The notes beneath the pieces are model-generated. The model had not been told where the DNA came from. It ran no database searches and worked only from the letters and a program-made list of their open reading frames with translations. The position numbers were made by a program, and so were the translations under genes. A stretch of 64,000 nucleotides of DNA from the NCBI RefSeq assembly GCF_004366715.1, contig NZ_SOQZ01000001.1, forward strand, positions 496,001 to 560,000, given 5' to 3'. The stretch comes from Meridianimaribacter flavus. Its GTDB lineage: Bacteria > Bacteroidota > Bacteroidia > Flavobacteriales > Flavobacteriaceae. Shown piece after piece: positions 1-8,359 of the stretch (within the stretch, counting starts at the first letter, position 1; every line of letters begins with the position of its first letter).

Positions 1-2
1 AA

Positions 3-3000
3 AATCGTGTAAATGATACATTGGTGAAGTTAGCAAGAAAACATGATGTTAAGCTGGTTGCAACTAACAATACCTATTATCAAAATCAAGAAGATGCCAA
101 TGCACATGATATTTTATTGTGTGTAAAAGATGGTGAAAAACAAGCCACACCAATAGGTCGTGGACGTGGTTATCGCTATGGTTTACCAAATCAAGAATAT
201 TACTTTAAGTCTTCTGATGAAATGAAGACACTCTTCAAGGATTTACCTGATGCAATTTCTAATACGCAAGATATTCTTGATAAAATTGAAGCTTTTCAGT
301 TAGCTCGTGATGTACTGTTACCTGCGTTTGATATTCCTGATGAATTTAAGCATGAAGAAGATTTAGTTGATGGTGGAAAACGTGGGGAAAATGCCTATTT
401 ACGACATCTGGTTTACGAAGGCGCAAAAAAGCGTTATGGCGACCCACTATCTGAAGAAGTTACAGAGCGTCTTGACTTTGAGTTAAGCGTTATTGAAAAC
501 ACAGGTTATCCTGGGTATTTCTTGATTGTAGAAGATTTCATTCGCGAAGCCAGAAATATGGATGTATCGGTTGGTCCAGGACGTGGTTCGGCTGCTGGAT
601 CGGTAGCCGCGTACTGTTTATGGATTACCAATATAGATCCAATGAAGTACGACTTACTTTTTGAGCGTTTCTTAAATCCTGATCGTATTAGTATGCCTGA
701 TATTGATATTGATTTTGATGACGAAGGCCGAAGTCGTGTTATGGATTACGTAATTAAAAAATATGGTGCTAATCAAGTGGCGCAAATTATTACGTACGGA
801 ACCATGGCTGCAAAATCTTCTATTCGTGATACAGCTCGTGTATTAGATTTGCCTTTATTTGATGCTGATAGAATTGCTAAATTAATCCCAAACATGTCTA
901 AACTAAATAAGATATTTGGTTTAGATGAAAAAGCGTTAGCAGGTAAGTTTAGATCGGAAGAATTAGAGAAAGTTAATCAGCTTTTAAATATTTCTGAAGG
1001 CTCTGATTTGGAAGCAGAAACCGTAAACACTGCGCGTGCACTTGAAGGTTCTGTTAGAAATACAGGTATACATGCTTGTGGTGTGATTATTACACCAGAC
1101 GATATTACCAAATTCGTTCCGGTGTCTGTAGCCAAAGATTCCGATTTGTATGTTACCCAGTTTGATAACTCGGTTGTAGAATCGGCAGGACTTCTTAAAA
1201 TGGATTTCTTGGGATTAAAAACCTTAACCCTAATTAAGGATACTGTTAAGATTGTAAAAGCAAAACACGGTATAGAACTTGACCCTGAAAGTTTTCCGTT
1301 AGATGATGAAGAAACCTATGCGTTATTCCAACGTGGTGAAACGGTTGGCGTGTTTCAGTACGAATCTCCTGGGATGCAAAAACACCTTCGCGATTTAAAG
1401 CCAACGGTGTTTGAAGATTTAATTGCGATGAACGCTTTGTATCGTCCAGGTCCAATGGAATATATTCCAAGTTTCGTTCGCAGAAAGCATGGTGATGAAG
1501 AGATTGAATATGATTTACCTGCCATGGAAGAATACCTTAAGGAAACCTATGGTATTACTGTTTATCAAGAGCAGGTAATGTTGTTATCGCAAAAACTTGC
1601 AGATTTTACCAAAGGTGAAGCCGATATGCTTCGTAAAGCCATGGGTAAAAAGCAAATTGCGGTACTAGATAAAATGAAACCGAAATTTATTGAGCAAGCT
1701 AGTGCAAATGGTCATGATGCCAAAGTACTTGAAAAAGTTTGGAAAGACTGGGAAGCTTTTGCAAGTTATGCCTTCAATAAATCGCATTCAACATGTTATG
1801 CGTGGATTGCTTATCAAACGGCTTATTTAAAAGCACATTATCCTGCCGAATATATGGCTGCGGTACTTTCAAATAACATGAATGATATTAAATCGGTTAC
1901 CTTTTTTATGGAAGAATGTAAGCGAATGAAATTGAATGTACTTGGACCAGATATAAACGAAAGTTATTATAAGTTTTCGGTAAACCAAGACAACGCGGTA
2001 CGTTTTGGTATGGGAGCCATCAAAGGTGTTGGTCATGGAGCGGTAATGACTATTGTTGAAAACCGAAAAAAAGATGGTCATTATAAATCTATTTTTGATT
2101 TTGCTAAACGTATAGATTTGCGTGCTGCCAATAAAAAAGCTTTTGAAAACCTAGCGCTTGCTGGTGGTTTTGATTGTTTTAACTCAACGCATCGTGCGCA
2201 ATATTTTCATGATGAAGGAGATGGTATTACCTTTTTAGAAAAAGCTATAAAATATGGTGCAAAGCATCAAGAAAATGAAAACTCTGCACAAGTAAGTTTG
2301 TTTGGAGAAGCAAGTGATGTGCAAATAGCTGAACCACAAGTGCCGCCTTGTGAAGAATGGGGAACCATGGAAAAATTGGCAAGAGAGAAAGAGGTTGTTG
2401 GTATTTATATTTCAGGGCATCCTTTAGATGATTTTAAAATAGAAATGAAAACTTTTAGTAATGCCAATTTATCATTGCTTAGAGATTTAGAACCTTATAT
2501 AAACAGGGAACTATCTTTTGGAGGTGTGGTGACTGATGTTCAACATCGTGTGAGCAAGCAAGGTAAAGGTTGGGCAGCTTTTACGGTTGAAGATTATGAC
2601 GATAGTTTTGAATTTAGAATATTTGGTGAAGAATATTTAAAGTTTAGGCATTTCTTGGTCAAGAATTCATTTGTGTTTGTAAAGATATTTATTCGCGAAG
2701 GTTGGGTCAATAAAACTACAGGTATTAAAGGCGAACCTAGAATACAGTTTAATAATTTTCAGTTACTGCATGATGTTATGGATGCTTATGCAAAAAAACT
2801 ATCTATTCAGTTGCATATAAATGACTTGCAGGAACAACGTATAGCTATTTTAAAAGACTTATTTCACACGCATCCTGGAGATCAAATGCTTAATTTTGTG
2901 GTGTATGATAATGATGAGCAGATAAAATTAACGATGCCAAGTCGAAAACAGAAAATAAAAATATCTCAAGACTTATTAGATAAACTAGAAAGCAATGATG

Positions 3001-3020
3001 TATTCTATAAATTGAATTGA
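3..3020 (+). CDS. dnaE: DNA polymerase III alpha subunit, 5' end outside the window
   Basis: This is the catalytic subunit of the replicative polymerase. The frame is open to the left edge of the window, so the start codon and most of the N-terminal PHP domain are missing; about 1005 residues are present. The polymerase palm is visible around base 690 (PDIDIDFDDEG, the metal-binding aspartates), preceded by a GPGRGSAAGS segment. Around base 1780 comes the finger motif with NKSHSTCYAWIAYQTAYLKA. A clamp-binding pentapeptide QVSLF lies at 2289-2303, followed by an OB-fold region (FGGVVTDVQHRVSKQGKGWA). The gene ends with TGA at 3018. The identification is firm; only the upstream extent is unknown. 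Confidence 0.97.
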   Translation, partial: NRVNDTLVKLARKHDVKLVATNNTYYQNQEDANAHDILLCVKDGEKQATPIGRGRGYRYGLPNQEYYFKSSDEMKTLFKDLPDAISNTQDILDKIEAFQLARDVLLPAFDIPDEFKHEEDLVDGGKRGENAYLRHLVYEGAKKRYGDPLSEEVTERLDFELSVIENTGYPGYFLIVEDFIREARNMDVSVGPGRGSAAGSVAAYCLWITNIDPMKYDLLFERFLNPDRISMPDIDIDFDDEGRSRVMDYVIKKYGANQVAQIITYGTMAAKSSIRDTARVLDLPLFDADRIAKLIPNMSKLNKIFGLDEKALAGKFRSEELEKVNQLLNISEGSDLEAETVNTARALEGSVRNTGIHACGVIITPDDITKFVPVSVAKDSDLYVTQFDNSVVESAGLLKMDFLGLKTLTLIKDTVKIVKAKHGIELDPESFPLDDEETYALFQRGETVGVFQYESPGMQKHLRDLKPTVFEDLIAMNALYRPGPMEYIPSFVRRKHGDEEIEYDLPAMEEYLKETYGITVYQEQVMLLSQKLADFTKGEADMLRKAMGKKQIAVLDKMKPKFIEQASANGHDAKVLEKVWKDWEAFASYAFNKSHSTCYAWIAYQTAYLKAHYPAEYMAAVLSNNMNDIKSVTFFMEECKRMKLNVLGPDINESYYKFSVNQDNAVRFGMGAIKGVGHGAVMTIVENRKKDGHYKSIFDFAKRIDLRAANKKAFENLALAGGFDCFNSTHRAQYFHDEGDGITFLEKAIKYGAKHQENENSAQVSLFGEASDVQIAEPQVPPCEEWGTMEKLAREKEVVGIYISGHPLDDFKIEMKTFSNANLSLLRDLEPYINRELSFGGVVTDVQHRVSKQGKGWAAFTVEDYDDSFEFRIFGEEYLKFRHFLVKNSFVFVKIFIREGWVNKTTGIKGEPRIQFNNFQLLHDVMDAYAKKLSIQLHINDLQEQRIAILKDLFHTHPGDQMLNFVVYDNDEQIKLTMPSRKQKIKISQDLLDKLESNDVFYKLN

Positions 3021-3277
3021 TAGTAGCATTTACGCAAAGGATTGAACGGTGTGTTTGAGCTCCTCAAAGAGAGCGAGTGGTTAATATTTATATTCGCGAA
3101 TTCCGAAGAAATAGAAATACATGAATAAAGTATGGTTTATGCGCCTAAGAAAAAGTAGCTAATAACCTGAAACAATGCGTATATAAACAAAACAAATTGT
3201 TATGCTGTAAGTTTTGGCAAAATTTTTGACTAATATTGCATATAAAATTGAAGTAAAACACATTTAAATAAAAGATT
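3021..3277. other. Intergenic region with trxA promoter-like box
   Basis: 257 bp without a credible gene. It holds a perfect 10-bp palindrome ATTCGCGAAT (3092-3101) of unknown role. Just upstream of trxA there is a box TAATATTG (3231-3238), one mismatch from the Bacteroidota -7 consensus TAnnTTTG, giving a leader of about 35 nt. The left part (GC-richer than the right) looks like a decayed dispersed repeat, but this is an impression only. Confidence 0.35.
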
Positions 3278-3595
3278 ATGGCATTAGAAATAACAGATGC
3301 AACGTTTGAAGAAACTGTATTAAAAAGTGATAAACCAGTAATGGTAGATTTTTGGGCTGCTTGGTGTGGACCATGTAGAATGGTTGGACCAATCATTGAT
3401 GAAATTAGCAACGAATATGAAGGTAAAGCTGTTGTAGGTAAGGTAGATGTTGATGCTAACCAAGAGTTTGCTGCAAAATATGGAGTGCGTAATATACCAA
3501 CTGTTTTAGTATTTCAAAATGGAGAGGTAGTAGGACGTCAAGTAGGTGTAGCTCAAAAAAGTGCATATACTGAAGCGATTGATTCGCTTTTATAA
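3278..3595 (+). CDS. trxA: Thioredoxin
   Basis: This is a small cytoplasmic dithiol-disulfide oxidoreductase of 105 residues, the normal length for a stand-alone thioredoxin. The active site W29-C30-G31-P32-C33 sits after the usual VDFWAAW strand, and the cis-proline motif RNIPT follows (NIPTVLVF). There is no signal peptide, so it should act in the cytoplasm as a reductant for ribonucleotide reductase, methionine sulfoxide reductase and similar clients. It is followed by a strong terminator and seems to be a single-gene unit. Identification is secure. Confidence 0.96.
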   Translation: MALEITDATFEETVLKSDKPVMVDFWAAWCGPCRMVGPIIDEISNEYEGKAVVGKVDVDANQEFAAKYGVRNIPTVLVFQNGEVVGRQVGVAQKSAYTEAIDSLL

Positions 3596-3616
3596 GATAC
3601 TTTCTAAAAGAAAAGA

Positions 3617-3655
3617 TAAAAGGTTTGCTATAACAGCAAACCTTTTTTTATTTTA
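3617..3655 (+). terminator. Intrinsic terminator of trxA
   Basis: An 11-bp stem AAAGGTTTGCT / AGCAAACCTTT (3619-3629 with 3635-3645), loop ATAAC, is followed by a T-rich run. It ends one base before the next start codon, so the following gene must have a promoter embedded in or very near this hairpin, or depend on read-through. Confidence 0.85.
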
Positions 3656-3656
3656 G

Positions 3657-4217
3657 ATGAAAATTAATATACACATGAGCAAAGTAATAAAAACCCAAGA
3701 TTTAATAGATAATAAATTATTAGAAGACCGTAAAGTGTTTCTTTGGGGTCAAGTTGATGATAAGTCGGCAAAACATGTTATTGATAGATTACTGTATTTG
3801 GATGCATTAGAAACTAAAGACATTCAATTATACATAAATAGTCCTGGAGGTTATGTGACTTCTGGTTTTTCGATATACGATTGTATAAAATCTTTAAATA
3901 GCGATGTGTCGACAATTTGTACTGGTTTAGCAGCCTCTATGGGTTCTATATTATTATCTGTAGGAGCAAAAGGGAAACGTTTTATTCAACCACATGCAAG
4001 AGTAATGATTCATCAACCTAGTGGTGGAGCTAGAGGTCAAGCTAGTGATATTGAAATTACAGCTCAAGAAATTTTGAAAACAAAAGAGCTTAGTGCTCAA
4101 ATTTTGGCTGATAACTGTGGGCATGATTTTGATAAGGTAATGAAAGACTTTAATAGAGATCATTGGATGGGAGCGGAAGAGTCTGTTGCTTATGGAATTG
4201 TAGATAGAATAATTTAG
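3657..4217 (+). CDS. clpP: ClpP-type serine protease
   Basis: This 186-residue protein belongs to the ClpP family (S14), the proteolytic barrel that degrades proteins fed by Clp ATPases. The catalytic serine lies in GLAASMGS (Ser94 from this start), the histidine in MIHQPSGG (His119), and the region NRDHWMGAEE carries the conserved aspartate. The SPGG oxyanion segment (YINSPGGYV) is intact. A second ATG at 3675 (MSKVIKTQDL) is an equally good start and would leave more room after the trxA terminator. It stands alone, with no clpX or clpA beside it, so it may be a second ClpP paralogue rather than the main one. The following gene begins 6 nt after its stop. Confidence 0.9.
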   Translation: MKINIHMSKVIKTQDLIDNKLLEDRKVFLWGQVDDKSAKHVIDRLLYLDALETKDIQLYINSPGGYVTSGFSIYDCIKSLNSDVSTICTGLAASMGSILLSVGAKGKRFIQPHARVMIHQPSGGARGQASDIEITAQEILKTKELSAQILADNCGHDFDKVMKDFNRDHWMGAEESVAYGIVDRII

Positions 4218-4223
4218 TAGTTG

Positions 4224-5153
4224 ATGGATCTTCAACAGGAACTTAATAAAACAGGAGGATTTAAAAATCTAGAGCTACTCGCAAAGCAAGTAGTTGAAGG
4301 ATTTATTGCAGGTATGCATAAGAGTCCGTTTCATGGGTTTTCTGCTGAATTTGCTGAACATAAAATTTACAACCAAGGAGAAAGTACTAAGCATATTGAT
4401 TGGAAGTTGTATGCGAAAACAGATAAGCTTTTTACAAAGCGCTACGACGAGGAAACCAATTTAAGGTGTCATTTAATTGTTGATAATAGTAGCTCTATGC
4501 ATTTTCCTAAACTATCTTCGTTTTCCATAGATAGTCTTAACAAAATTGCATTTTCTGCATTAGCATCAGCATCTTTAATGCATATTTTAAAAAAGCAACG
4601 AGATGCAGTAGGGTTAAGCATTTATAGTGATGCCTATGATTATTATGCTCCAGAAAAAGGAAGCGAACGTCACCATCAAATGTTATTGCATCAGTTGAGT
4701 GATATGGTCAACTCTAGACCGTTAAATAAACAAACAGAAACCTATACGTATTTGCATCAAATAGCAGAAAAGATTCATAGGCGTTCTTTGATTTTCTTTT
4801 TTACTGATATGTTTCAAGCTTCTACAGATGAGGTTAAGCTGTTTGAAGCTTTAAGACATTTAAAACATAACAAGCATGAAGTTGTGTTGTTTCATATATT
4901 TGATGGAGAAAAGGAGCTTAAGTTTGATTTTGACAACACACCTAAGCGATTTATAGATGTAGAAACAGGAGAATATATCAATTTATATCCTGATTCGATA
5001 AAAGACGAGTATGAAACTTCAGTAAAAAAATATTTTAATGATATTCGATTGAAATGTGGACAATATCAGATAAAATATGTTGAAGCAGACATAAATAAGG
5101 ATTTTGATAAAATCCTAACAACGTACATGATAGAGCGACATAGATTTGCTTAA
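4224..5153 (+). CDS. DUF58 domain protein (vWA-like)
   Basis: 309 residues from ATG at 4224 (a TTG lies one codon earlier). DUF58 proteins are usually partners of MoxR AAA ATPases and are thought to act in assembly or maturation of envelope complexes. Recognisable parts are the conserved N-terminal block (GQ-like NQGESTKHIDWKLYAKTDKL, around residues 52-72) and a von Willebrand A-type fold with the MIDAS-like DNSSSMHF motif near residue 90. There is no transmembrane segment and no MoxR neighbour in the window. It is separated from the ClpP gene by only 6 nt, so the two are probably co-transcribed. Function is inferred from the family only. Confidence 0.85.
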   Translation: MDLQQELNKTGGFKNLELLAKQVVEGFIAGMHKSPFHGFSAEFAEHKIYNQGESTKHIDWKLYAKTDKLFTKRYDEETNLRCHLIVDNSSSMHFPKLSSFSIDSLNKIAFSALASASLMHILKKQRDAVGLSIYSDAYDYYAPEKGSERHHQMLLHQLSDMVNSRPLNKQTETYTYLHQIAEKIHRRSLIFFFTDMFQASTDEVKLFEALRHLKHNKHEVVLFHIFDGEKELKFDFDNTPKRFIDVETGEYINLYPDSIKDEYETSVKKYFNDIRLKCGQYQIKYVEADINKDFDKILTTYMIERHRFA

Positions 5154-5185
5154 TTGAAATTTTTTTAAAAATTTCACAAAAAATA

Positions 5186-5216
5186 TTTGTGATATAAAAA
5201 ATGGAGCGTATATTTG
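5186..5216 (+). promoter_or_regulatory. tRNA-Asp promoter
   Basis: TTTG at 5186-5189 and TATATTTG at 5209-5216, separated by 19 nt, match the Bacteroidota sigma-ABfr -33/-7 pattern exactly. The predicted start is about 5222, 13 nt before the mature tRNA. Confidence 0.75.
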
Positions 5217-5234
5217 CAACCGCAATAAAGCAAC

Positions 5235-5308
5235 GGTTTGGTAGTTCAGTTGGTTAGAATACCTGCCTGTCACGCAGGGGGTCGCGGGTTCGAGTCCCGT
5301 CCAGACCG
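5235..5308 (+). tRNA. tRNA-Asp (GTC)
   Basis: A full cloverleaf can be drawn: acceptor GGTTTGG pairs with CCAGACC (one G-T pair), D-arm with GTTCAGTTGGTTAGAA, anticodon stem CCTGC/GCAGG with GTC at 5269-5271, and T-arm CGCGGGTTCGAGTCCCG. The discriminator is G5308. The CCA tail is not encoded. It is transcribed alone and ends at a terminator just downstream. Confidence 0.97.
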
Positions 5309-5319
5309 CAAATATTGCT

Positions 5320-5347
5320 AAAGCTCCAAGAAGTTGGAGCTTTTTTT
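5320..5347 (+). terminator. Terminator of tRNA-Asp
   Basis: A 10-bp perfect stem AAAGCTCCAA / TTGGAGCTTT (5320-5329 with 5334-5343), tetraloop GAAG, followed by a T run. Confidence 0.9.
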
Positions 5348-5371
5348 GGCAATAAGATTTAGTTGTGTTGT

Positions 5372-5468
5372 TTGACAGATGTTAGAGTCTGTCAATGGTA
5401 GAGATACCCAATTTAGTTGAGTATTAAACCGATGGAAAGCTTTCCTTTTTTCTTTACAGAAAATTGGG
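5372..5468. repeat. Cluster of inverted repeats between tRNA-Asp and galM
   Basis: Three perfect inverted repeats lie in under 100 bp: TTGACAGA / TCTGTCAA (5372-5379 with 5388-5395, 8-nt loop), CCCAATTT / AAATTGGG (5407-5414 with 5461-5468), and, inside the latter, the 12-bp palindrome GGAAAGCTTTCC (5434-5445). The outer stem is followed by a GCTTTTTTG tract. No open frame of note is present. It could be a structured RNA, a degenerate element or a complex operator for galM. Confidence 0.5.
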
Positions 5469-5527
5469 ATGCTTTTTTGTTTTAAGACACTTTGTAAGTT
5501 ATTTTTGAAATACAAAACGGAACTTCT

Positions 5528-6574
5528 TTGAATAAAATACTCGGCACAGATAAAATTGAATTTGGTAGAACACCAAATGGAGATTCTATAGAGAAATATA
5601 TCCTTAAAAATACTAGTGGATTAGAAGTTGATATACTTACCTATGGCGGAATTATTTCTGCTTTGCGAATGAAAGATAAAGAAGGAAAGCAGCAAAACAT
5701 AGTTTTAGGATTTAATACGTTAGAAAAGTATATTACTGATACGTTTTATCTAGGGGCTATAATTGGAAGGTACAGTAATAGAATAGCAAATGGAAAATTT
5801 TCTATTGGTGATAAAAAGTATAGTTTGGTAGTTAATAATGGTGAAAACCATTTACACGGTGGGGAAGTAGGTTTTAATAAAGTAGTATGGAGTGCTAATG
5901 TTGAAAAATTTAGTGATAGTGTTACTTTAAAACTGACTTATTTAAGTGTGGATATGGAGGAAGGTTTTCCAGGGAATTTAATGACCACAATTGATTACAC
6001 GTTAACGAATAATAATGAGCTAAAGGTTGCTTATACATCAACTTCTGATAAGCCTACAATATTGAATTTAACTCAGCATTCTTATTTTAATTTATCAGGA
6101 GATTATAATACTTCAATTTTAAACCATGAAGTAGTTATAAATGCAGATTCTTTTTTGTCTGTTGATGAAAATTTAATTCCAACGGGTGATTATAAAAGTG
6201 TCCTTGATACTCCTTTTGATTTTAGGAAACCAAAACCAATTGGTAGTGAAATTAATTTAAACGAAGAGCAATTAAAAAGGGGAGGAGGTTATGATCATAA
6301 TTGGGTTGTTAATAATCAAAATGAAGGCTTAAGATTTGTAGCTTCAGCATATGATGGTGAAAGTGGGAGATTTATGGAGGTTTTTTCTGATCAACCTGGA
6401 TTGCAGTTTTATACTGCTAATTTTCTAGAAGGGGATTTTAAGCCAAGAACTGGATTTTGTTTTGAGACACAGCATTTTCCTGATTCACCTAATCAAAGCC
6501 ATTTTCCTACGGTTATTTTAAATCCTGATGAGGTTTTTAGTTCGGAAACTGTATTTAAGTTTTCGATTAAATAA
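5528..6574 (+). CDS. galM: Aldose 1-epimerase (mutarotase)
   Basis: This 348-residue enzyme interconverts the alpha and beta anomers of galactose and glucose, the step that feeds alpha-galactose to galactokinase. The catalytic region NGENHLHGG (histidine base), TQHSYFNLSG and the C-terminal GFCFETQHFPDSPNQ (glutamate general acid) are all present. No ATG lies between the in-frame stop at 5495 and the conserved N-terminus, so TTG at 5528 is the likely start. The protein has no export signal and is probably cytoplasmic. galK and galT lie some 40 kb away in the same window. A LacI regulator follows in the same orientation. Confidence 0.92.
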   Translation: MNKILGTDKIEFGRTPNGDSIEKYILKNTSGLEVDILTYGGIISALRMKDKEGKQQNIVLGFNTLEKYITDTFYLGAIIGRYSNRIANGKFSIGDKKYSLVVNNGENHLHGGEVGFNKVVWSANVEKFSDSVTLKLTYLSVDMEEGFPGNLMTTIDYTLTNNNELKVAYTSTSDKPTILNLTQHSYFNLSGDYNTSILNHEVVINADSFLSVDENLIPTGDYKSVLDTPFDFRKPKPIGSEINLNEEQLKRGGGYDHNWVVNNQNEGLRFVASAYDGESGRFMEVFSDQPGLQFYTANFLEGDFKPRTGFCFETQHFPDSPNQSHFPTVILNPDEVFSSETVFKFSIK

Positions 6575-6661
6575 TTATTCTTTAATAATACGAAAGAACA
6601 AAAATTTGGTATTTTTAATTTTTAAACAAAGAATTAGCTTTTCTTTTAAGATTAAGCGCTA

Positions 6662-6676
6662 CAAAAACTGTTTTTG
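6662..6676. promoter_or_regulatory. Palindrome upstream of lacI-type gene
   Basis: CAAAAACTGTTTTTG is a perfect 7-bp dyad about a single central base, 27 bp upstream of the regulator start codon. It may be the operator of the regulator, but it lacks the central CG usual for LacI-family sites. Confidence 0.35.
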
Positions 6677-6703
6677 AACAAAAAAAAATATTAAATTTAA
6701 CAC

Positions 6704-7714
6704 ATGGGCTCAAAAATTACGCTTAAAGATTTAGCAAGAATTTTAAATGTTTCAATATCTACGGTTTCTAAAGCACTCAATGATAACCCTGAAATTAGTA
6801 TTGAGACTAGAGCTAAAATTAAAGAATTGGCTGAGTCTTATGGGTATGTCCCAAATAATATAGCTCAAAGTTTAAAGTCAAAATCAACAAAAACAATAGG
6901 TGTAATTATACCTGCAATTTTGCTTGAGTTTTTTAGTAAGGTGCTTTATGGTATTGAGATTGAAGCTACTAAAAGAGGCTATAAAATAATAATATGCCTA
7001 TCTAATGAATTACAACAAAAAGAGAGTGAGAGTATAGACACTTTTATTAATGGTAGTGTAGATGGAATTATTTTATCAGTTGCTGAAGAAACCCAAAAAA
7101 CAAAAAATCACACCCATTTTTTAAAGAGTGAAAAGTATAATTTACCAATGGTAATGTTTGATAGGGTTGCAAAGGACATTAGTTGTGATAAAGTAACTGT
7201 CGATGATTTTGAAGGAGCATATGAAGCTACTCAATTTCTTCATGAATTAGATTCAAAAAATATCATCTTCATAAATCCTATTTCTAATATAAGTGTTGGC
7301 GAGTCTAGAGAAGAAGGCTATGTAAAGGCTATTGAAGATTTGAGTTTAGAGCCCTTAGTTTTAAAGGTTGAACATTATAATCAAATAGAAAAAGAGCTTA
7401 CTAAAATTTTAAATAATCAAAAAGTTGATGCAATTCTAGCTGCTGATGAATACTCAGCTATTTTAGCGATTAATGTAGCTAGACTTAATGGTTATAATGT
7501 TCCTGATGATATATCAGTTATTGGTTTTACAAATGGATTAATGGCAGAGCATTCAATCCCTTCTTTAACTGTCGTAAGCCAGCATGCTGAAAATATAGGT
7601 AGAACATCTGTTGAAATACTTTTAGATAGAATTCAAGGAAAGCTACCAGAGCAACCTGTACACAAAGTAGTGAAAACTAATATTATAGAACGTAATTCTA
7701 CCAAAAAAAGATAA
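6704..7714 (+). CDS. LacI family transcriptional regulator
   Basis: 336 residues. The N-terminal helix-turn-helix reads TLKDLARILNVSISTVSKAL, followed by the hinge helix (NNIAQSLKS) and a periplasmic-binding-protein-like effector domain from residue 60 on. This family represses or activates sugar genes in response to a small carbohydrate ligand. It strongly resembles the regulator of the maltose locus at 58733 in this window over its whole length, so the two are paralogues. Its target is not obvious: galM precedes it in the same direction, 129 bp away, and no other sugar gene adjoins. Ligand unknown. Confidence 0.92.
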   Translation: MGSKITLKDLARILNVSISTVSKALNDNPEISIETRAKIKELAESYGYVPNNIAQSLKSKSTKTIGVIIPAILLEFFSKVLYGIEIEATKRGYKIIICLSNELQQKESESIDTFINGSVDGIILSVAEETQKTKNHTHFLKSEKYNLPMVMFDRVAKDISCDKVTVDDFEGAYEATQFLHELDSKNIIFINPISNISVGESREEGYVKAIEDLSLEPLVLKVEHYNQIEKELTKILNNQKVDAILAADEYSAILAINVARLNGYNVPDDISVIGFTNGLMAEHSIPSLTVVSQHAENIGRTSVEILLDRIQGKLPEQPVHKVVKTNIIERNSTKKR

Positions 7715-8036
7715 ATTATCTTCTCTTTGATGTGTGAAAATGTGTATTTCATCGATATTTTTATGCATTTAATCTGATTTTTTGATTTTAATAATTATAT
7801 TTGAGTTACATTTGAAGTCCTTTCTTAAGCCCTAAACACTTATTAAGGTAACATTTAATCCATTTTAGTAGAATACTCTGTATTGGTATTTTACATTTCC
7901 CTCAAAAAAATATACAGTCTTAGCGTTTTACGCTTTATAGTTAATAATCCATTCTTCCCTCCAATGGCATTAGGTTATGCCCTAAAATTTGTAATTAACT
8001 AAAATTAAATATTGTAAAACCCTAAAATTAATAGAC
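7715..8036 (+). other. 322-bp non-coding stretch with two promoter boxes
   Basis: No gene is seen. Two consecutive -7 type boxes, TATATTTG (7796-7803) and TACATTTG (7807-7814), would give transcripts starting near 7809 or 7820 and hence a leader of over 200 nt before the small peptide gene at 8037. A short hairpin AGCG-TTTTA-CGCT (7922-7934) lies within this leader. Confidence 0.4.
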
Positions 8037-8210
8037 ATGAAGACCCTTAAAATTACTTTCTTATTATTAGCTGTATTATTATTAACTGTTTCAGGACAAA
8101 GCAGTGATTCTTTTAACAATGAAGAGAATAACTCTACCAAAAAATCAGAAACTAAATACGACTTATTGGTGCACAACAAAAAGAAGGTTTTAGTTCCTAC
8201 TAACGGATAA
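8037..8210 (+). CDS. Small secreted peptide, 57 residues
   Basis: A short frame starting MKTLKITFLLLAVLLL and ending at TAA 8208. Residues 1-20 form a clear signal peptide ending TVSGQ, the common flavobacterial cleavage context. The mature part, about 37 residues, is hydrophilic and asparagine/serine/lysine-rich (SFNNEENNSTKKSE), then YDLLVHNKKKVLVPTNG. It is followed by a good terminator 26 nt later and preceded by a long leader, so it looks like an independent transcript. I do not recognise a family. It lies just upstream of a sensor kinase gene, so a role as a ligand is conceivable but unproved. Confidence 0.65.
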   Translation: MKTLKITFLLLAVLLLTVSGQSSDSFNNEENNSTKKSETKYDLLVHNKKKVLVPTNG

Positions 8211-8235
8211 AAAATACTTCTTCTTAAAATATACA

Positions 8236-8266
8236 GCTCTTATCTTTTTTAGATAAGGGCTTTTGT
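8236..8266 (+). terminator. Terminator of the small peptide gene
   Basis: Stem GCTCTTATCT / AGATAAGGGC (8236-8245 with 8251-8260, two G-T pairs), loop TTTTT, then TTTTGTTGTTTT. Confidence 0.8.
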
Positions 8267-8326
8267 TGTTTTCTGTAAACTAGCTTTATAATTAAAAATA
8301 AGTCAAACACATTAAATAAATTATTC

Positions 8327-8355
8327 TAAATTTGGATTAACCATAATAATCCAAA
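8327..8355 (+). promoter_or_regulatory. Kinase promoter overlapped by a perfect inverted repeat
   Basis: TAAATTTG (8327-8334) matches the -7 consensus. A perfect 9-bp inverted repeat TTTGGATTA / TAATCCAAA (8331-8339 with 8347-8355, 7-nt spacer) begins inside it and ends 4 nt before the start codon. It could be a repressor site or a hairpin in the very short leader. Confidence 0.5.
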
Positions 8356-8359
8356 TACA

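Noticed and set aside
5156-5191. Terminator after the DUF58 gene
   Set aside because: The dyad GAAATTTTT/AAAAATTTC is almost pure A/T, so it is weak; it also adjoins the tRNA promoter. Not called as a separate feature.
5318-5515. Minus-strand frame of 65 codons between tRNA-Asp and galM
   Set aside because: It runs through the terminator and inverted repeats and has no recognisable feature; the region is better read as non-coding.
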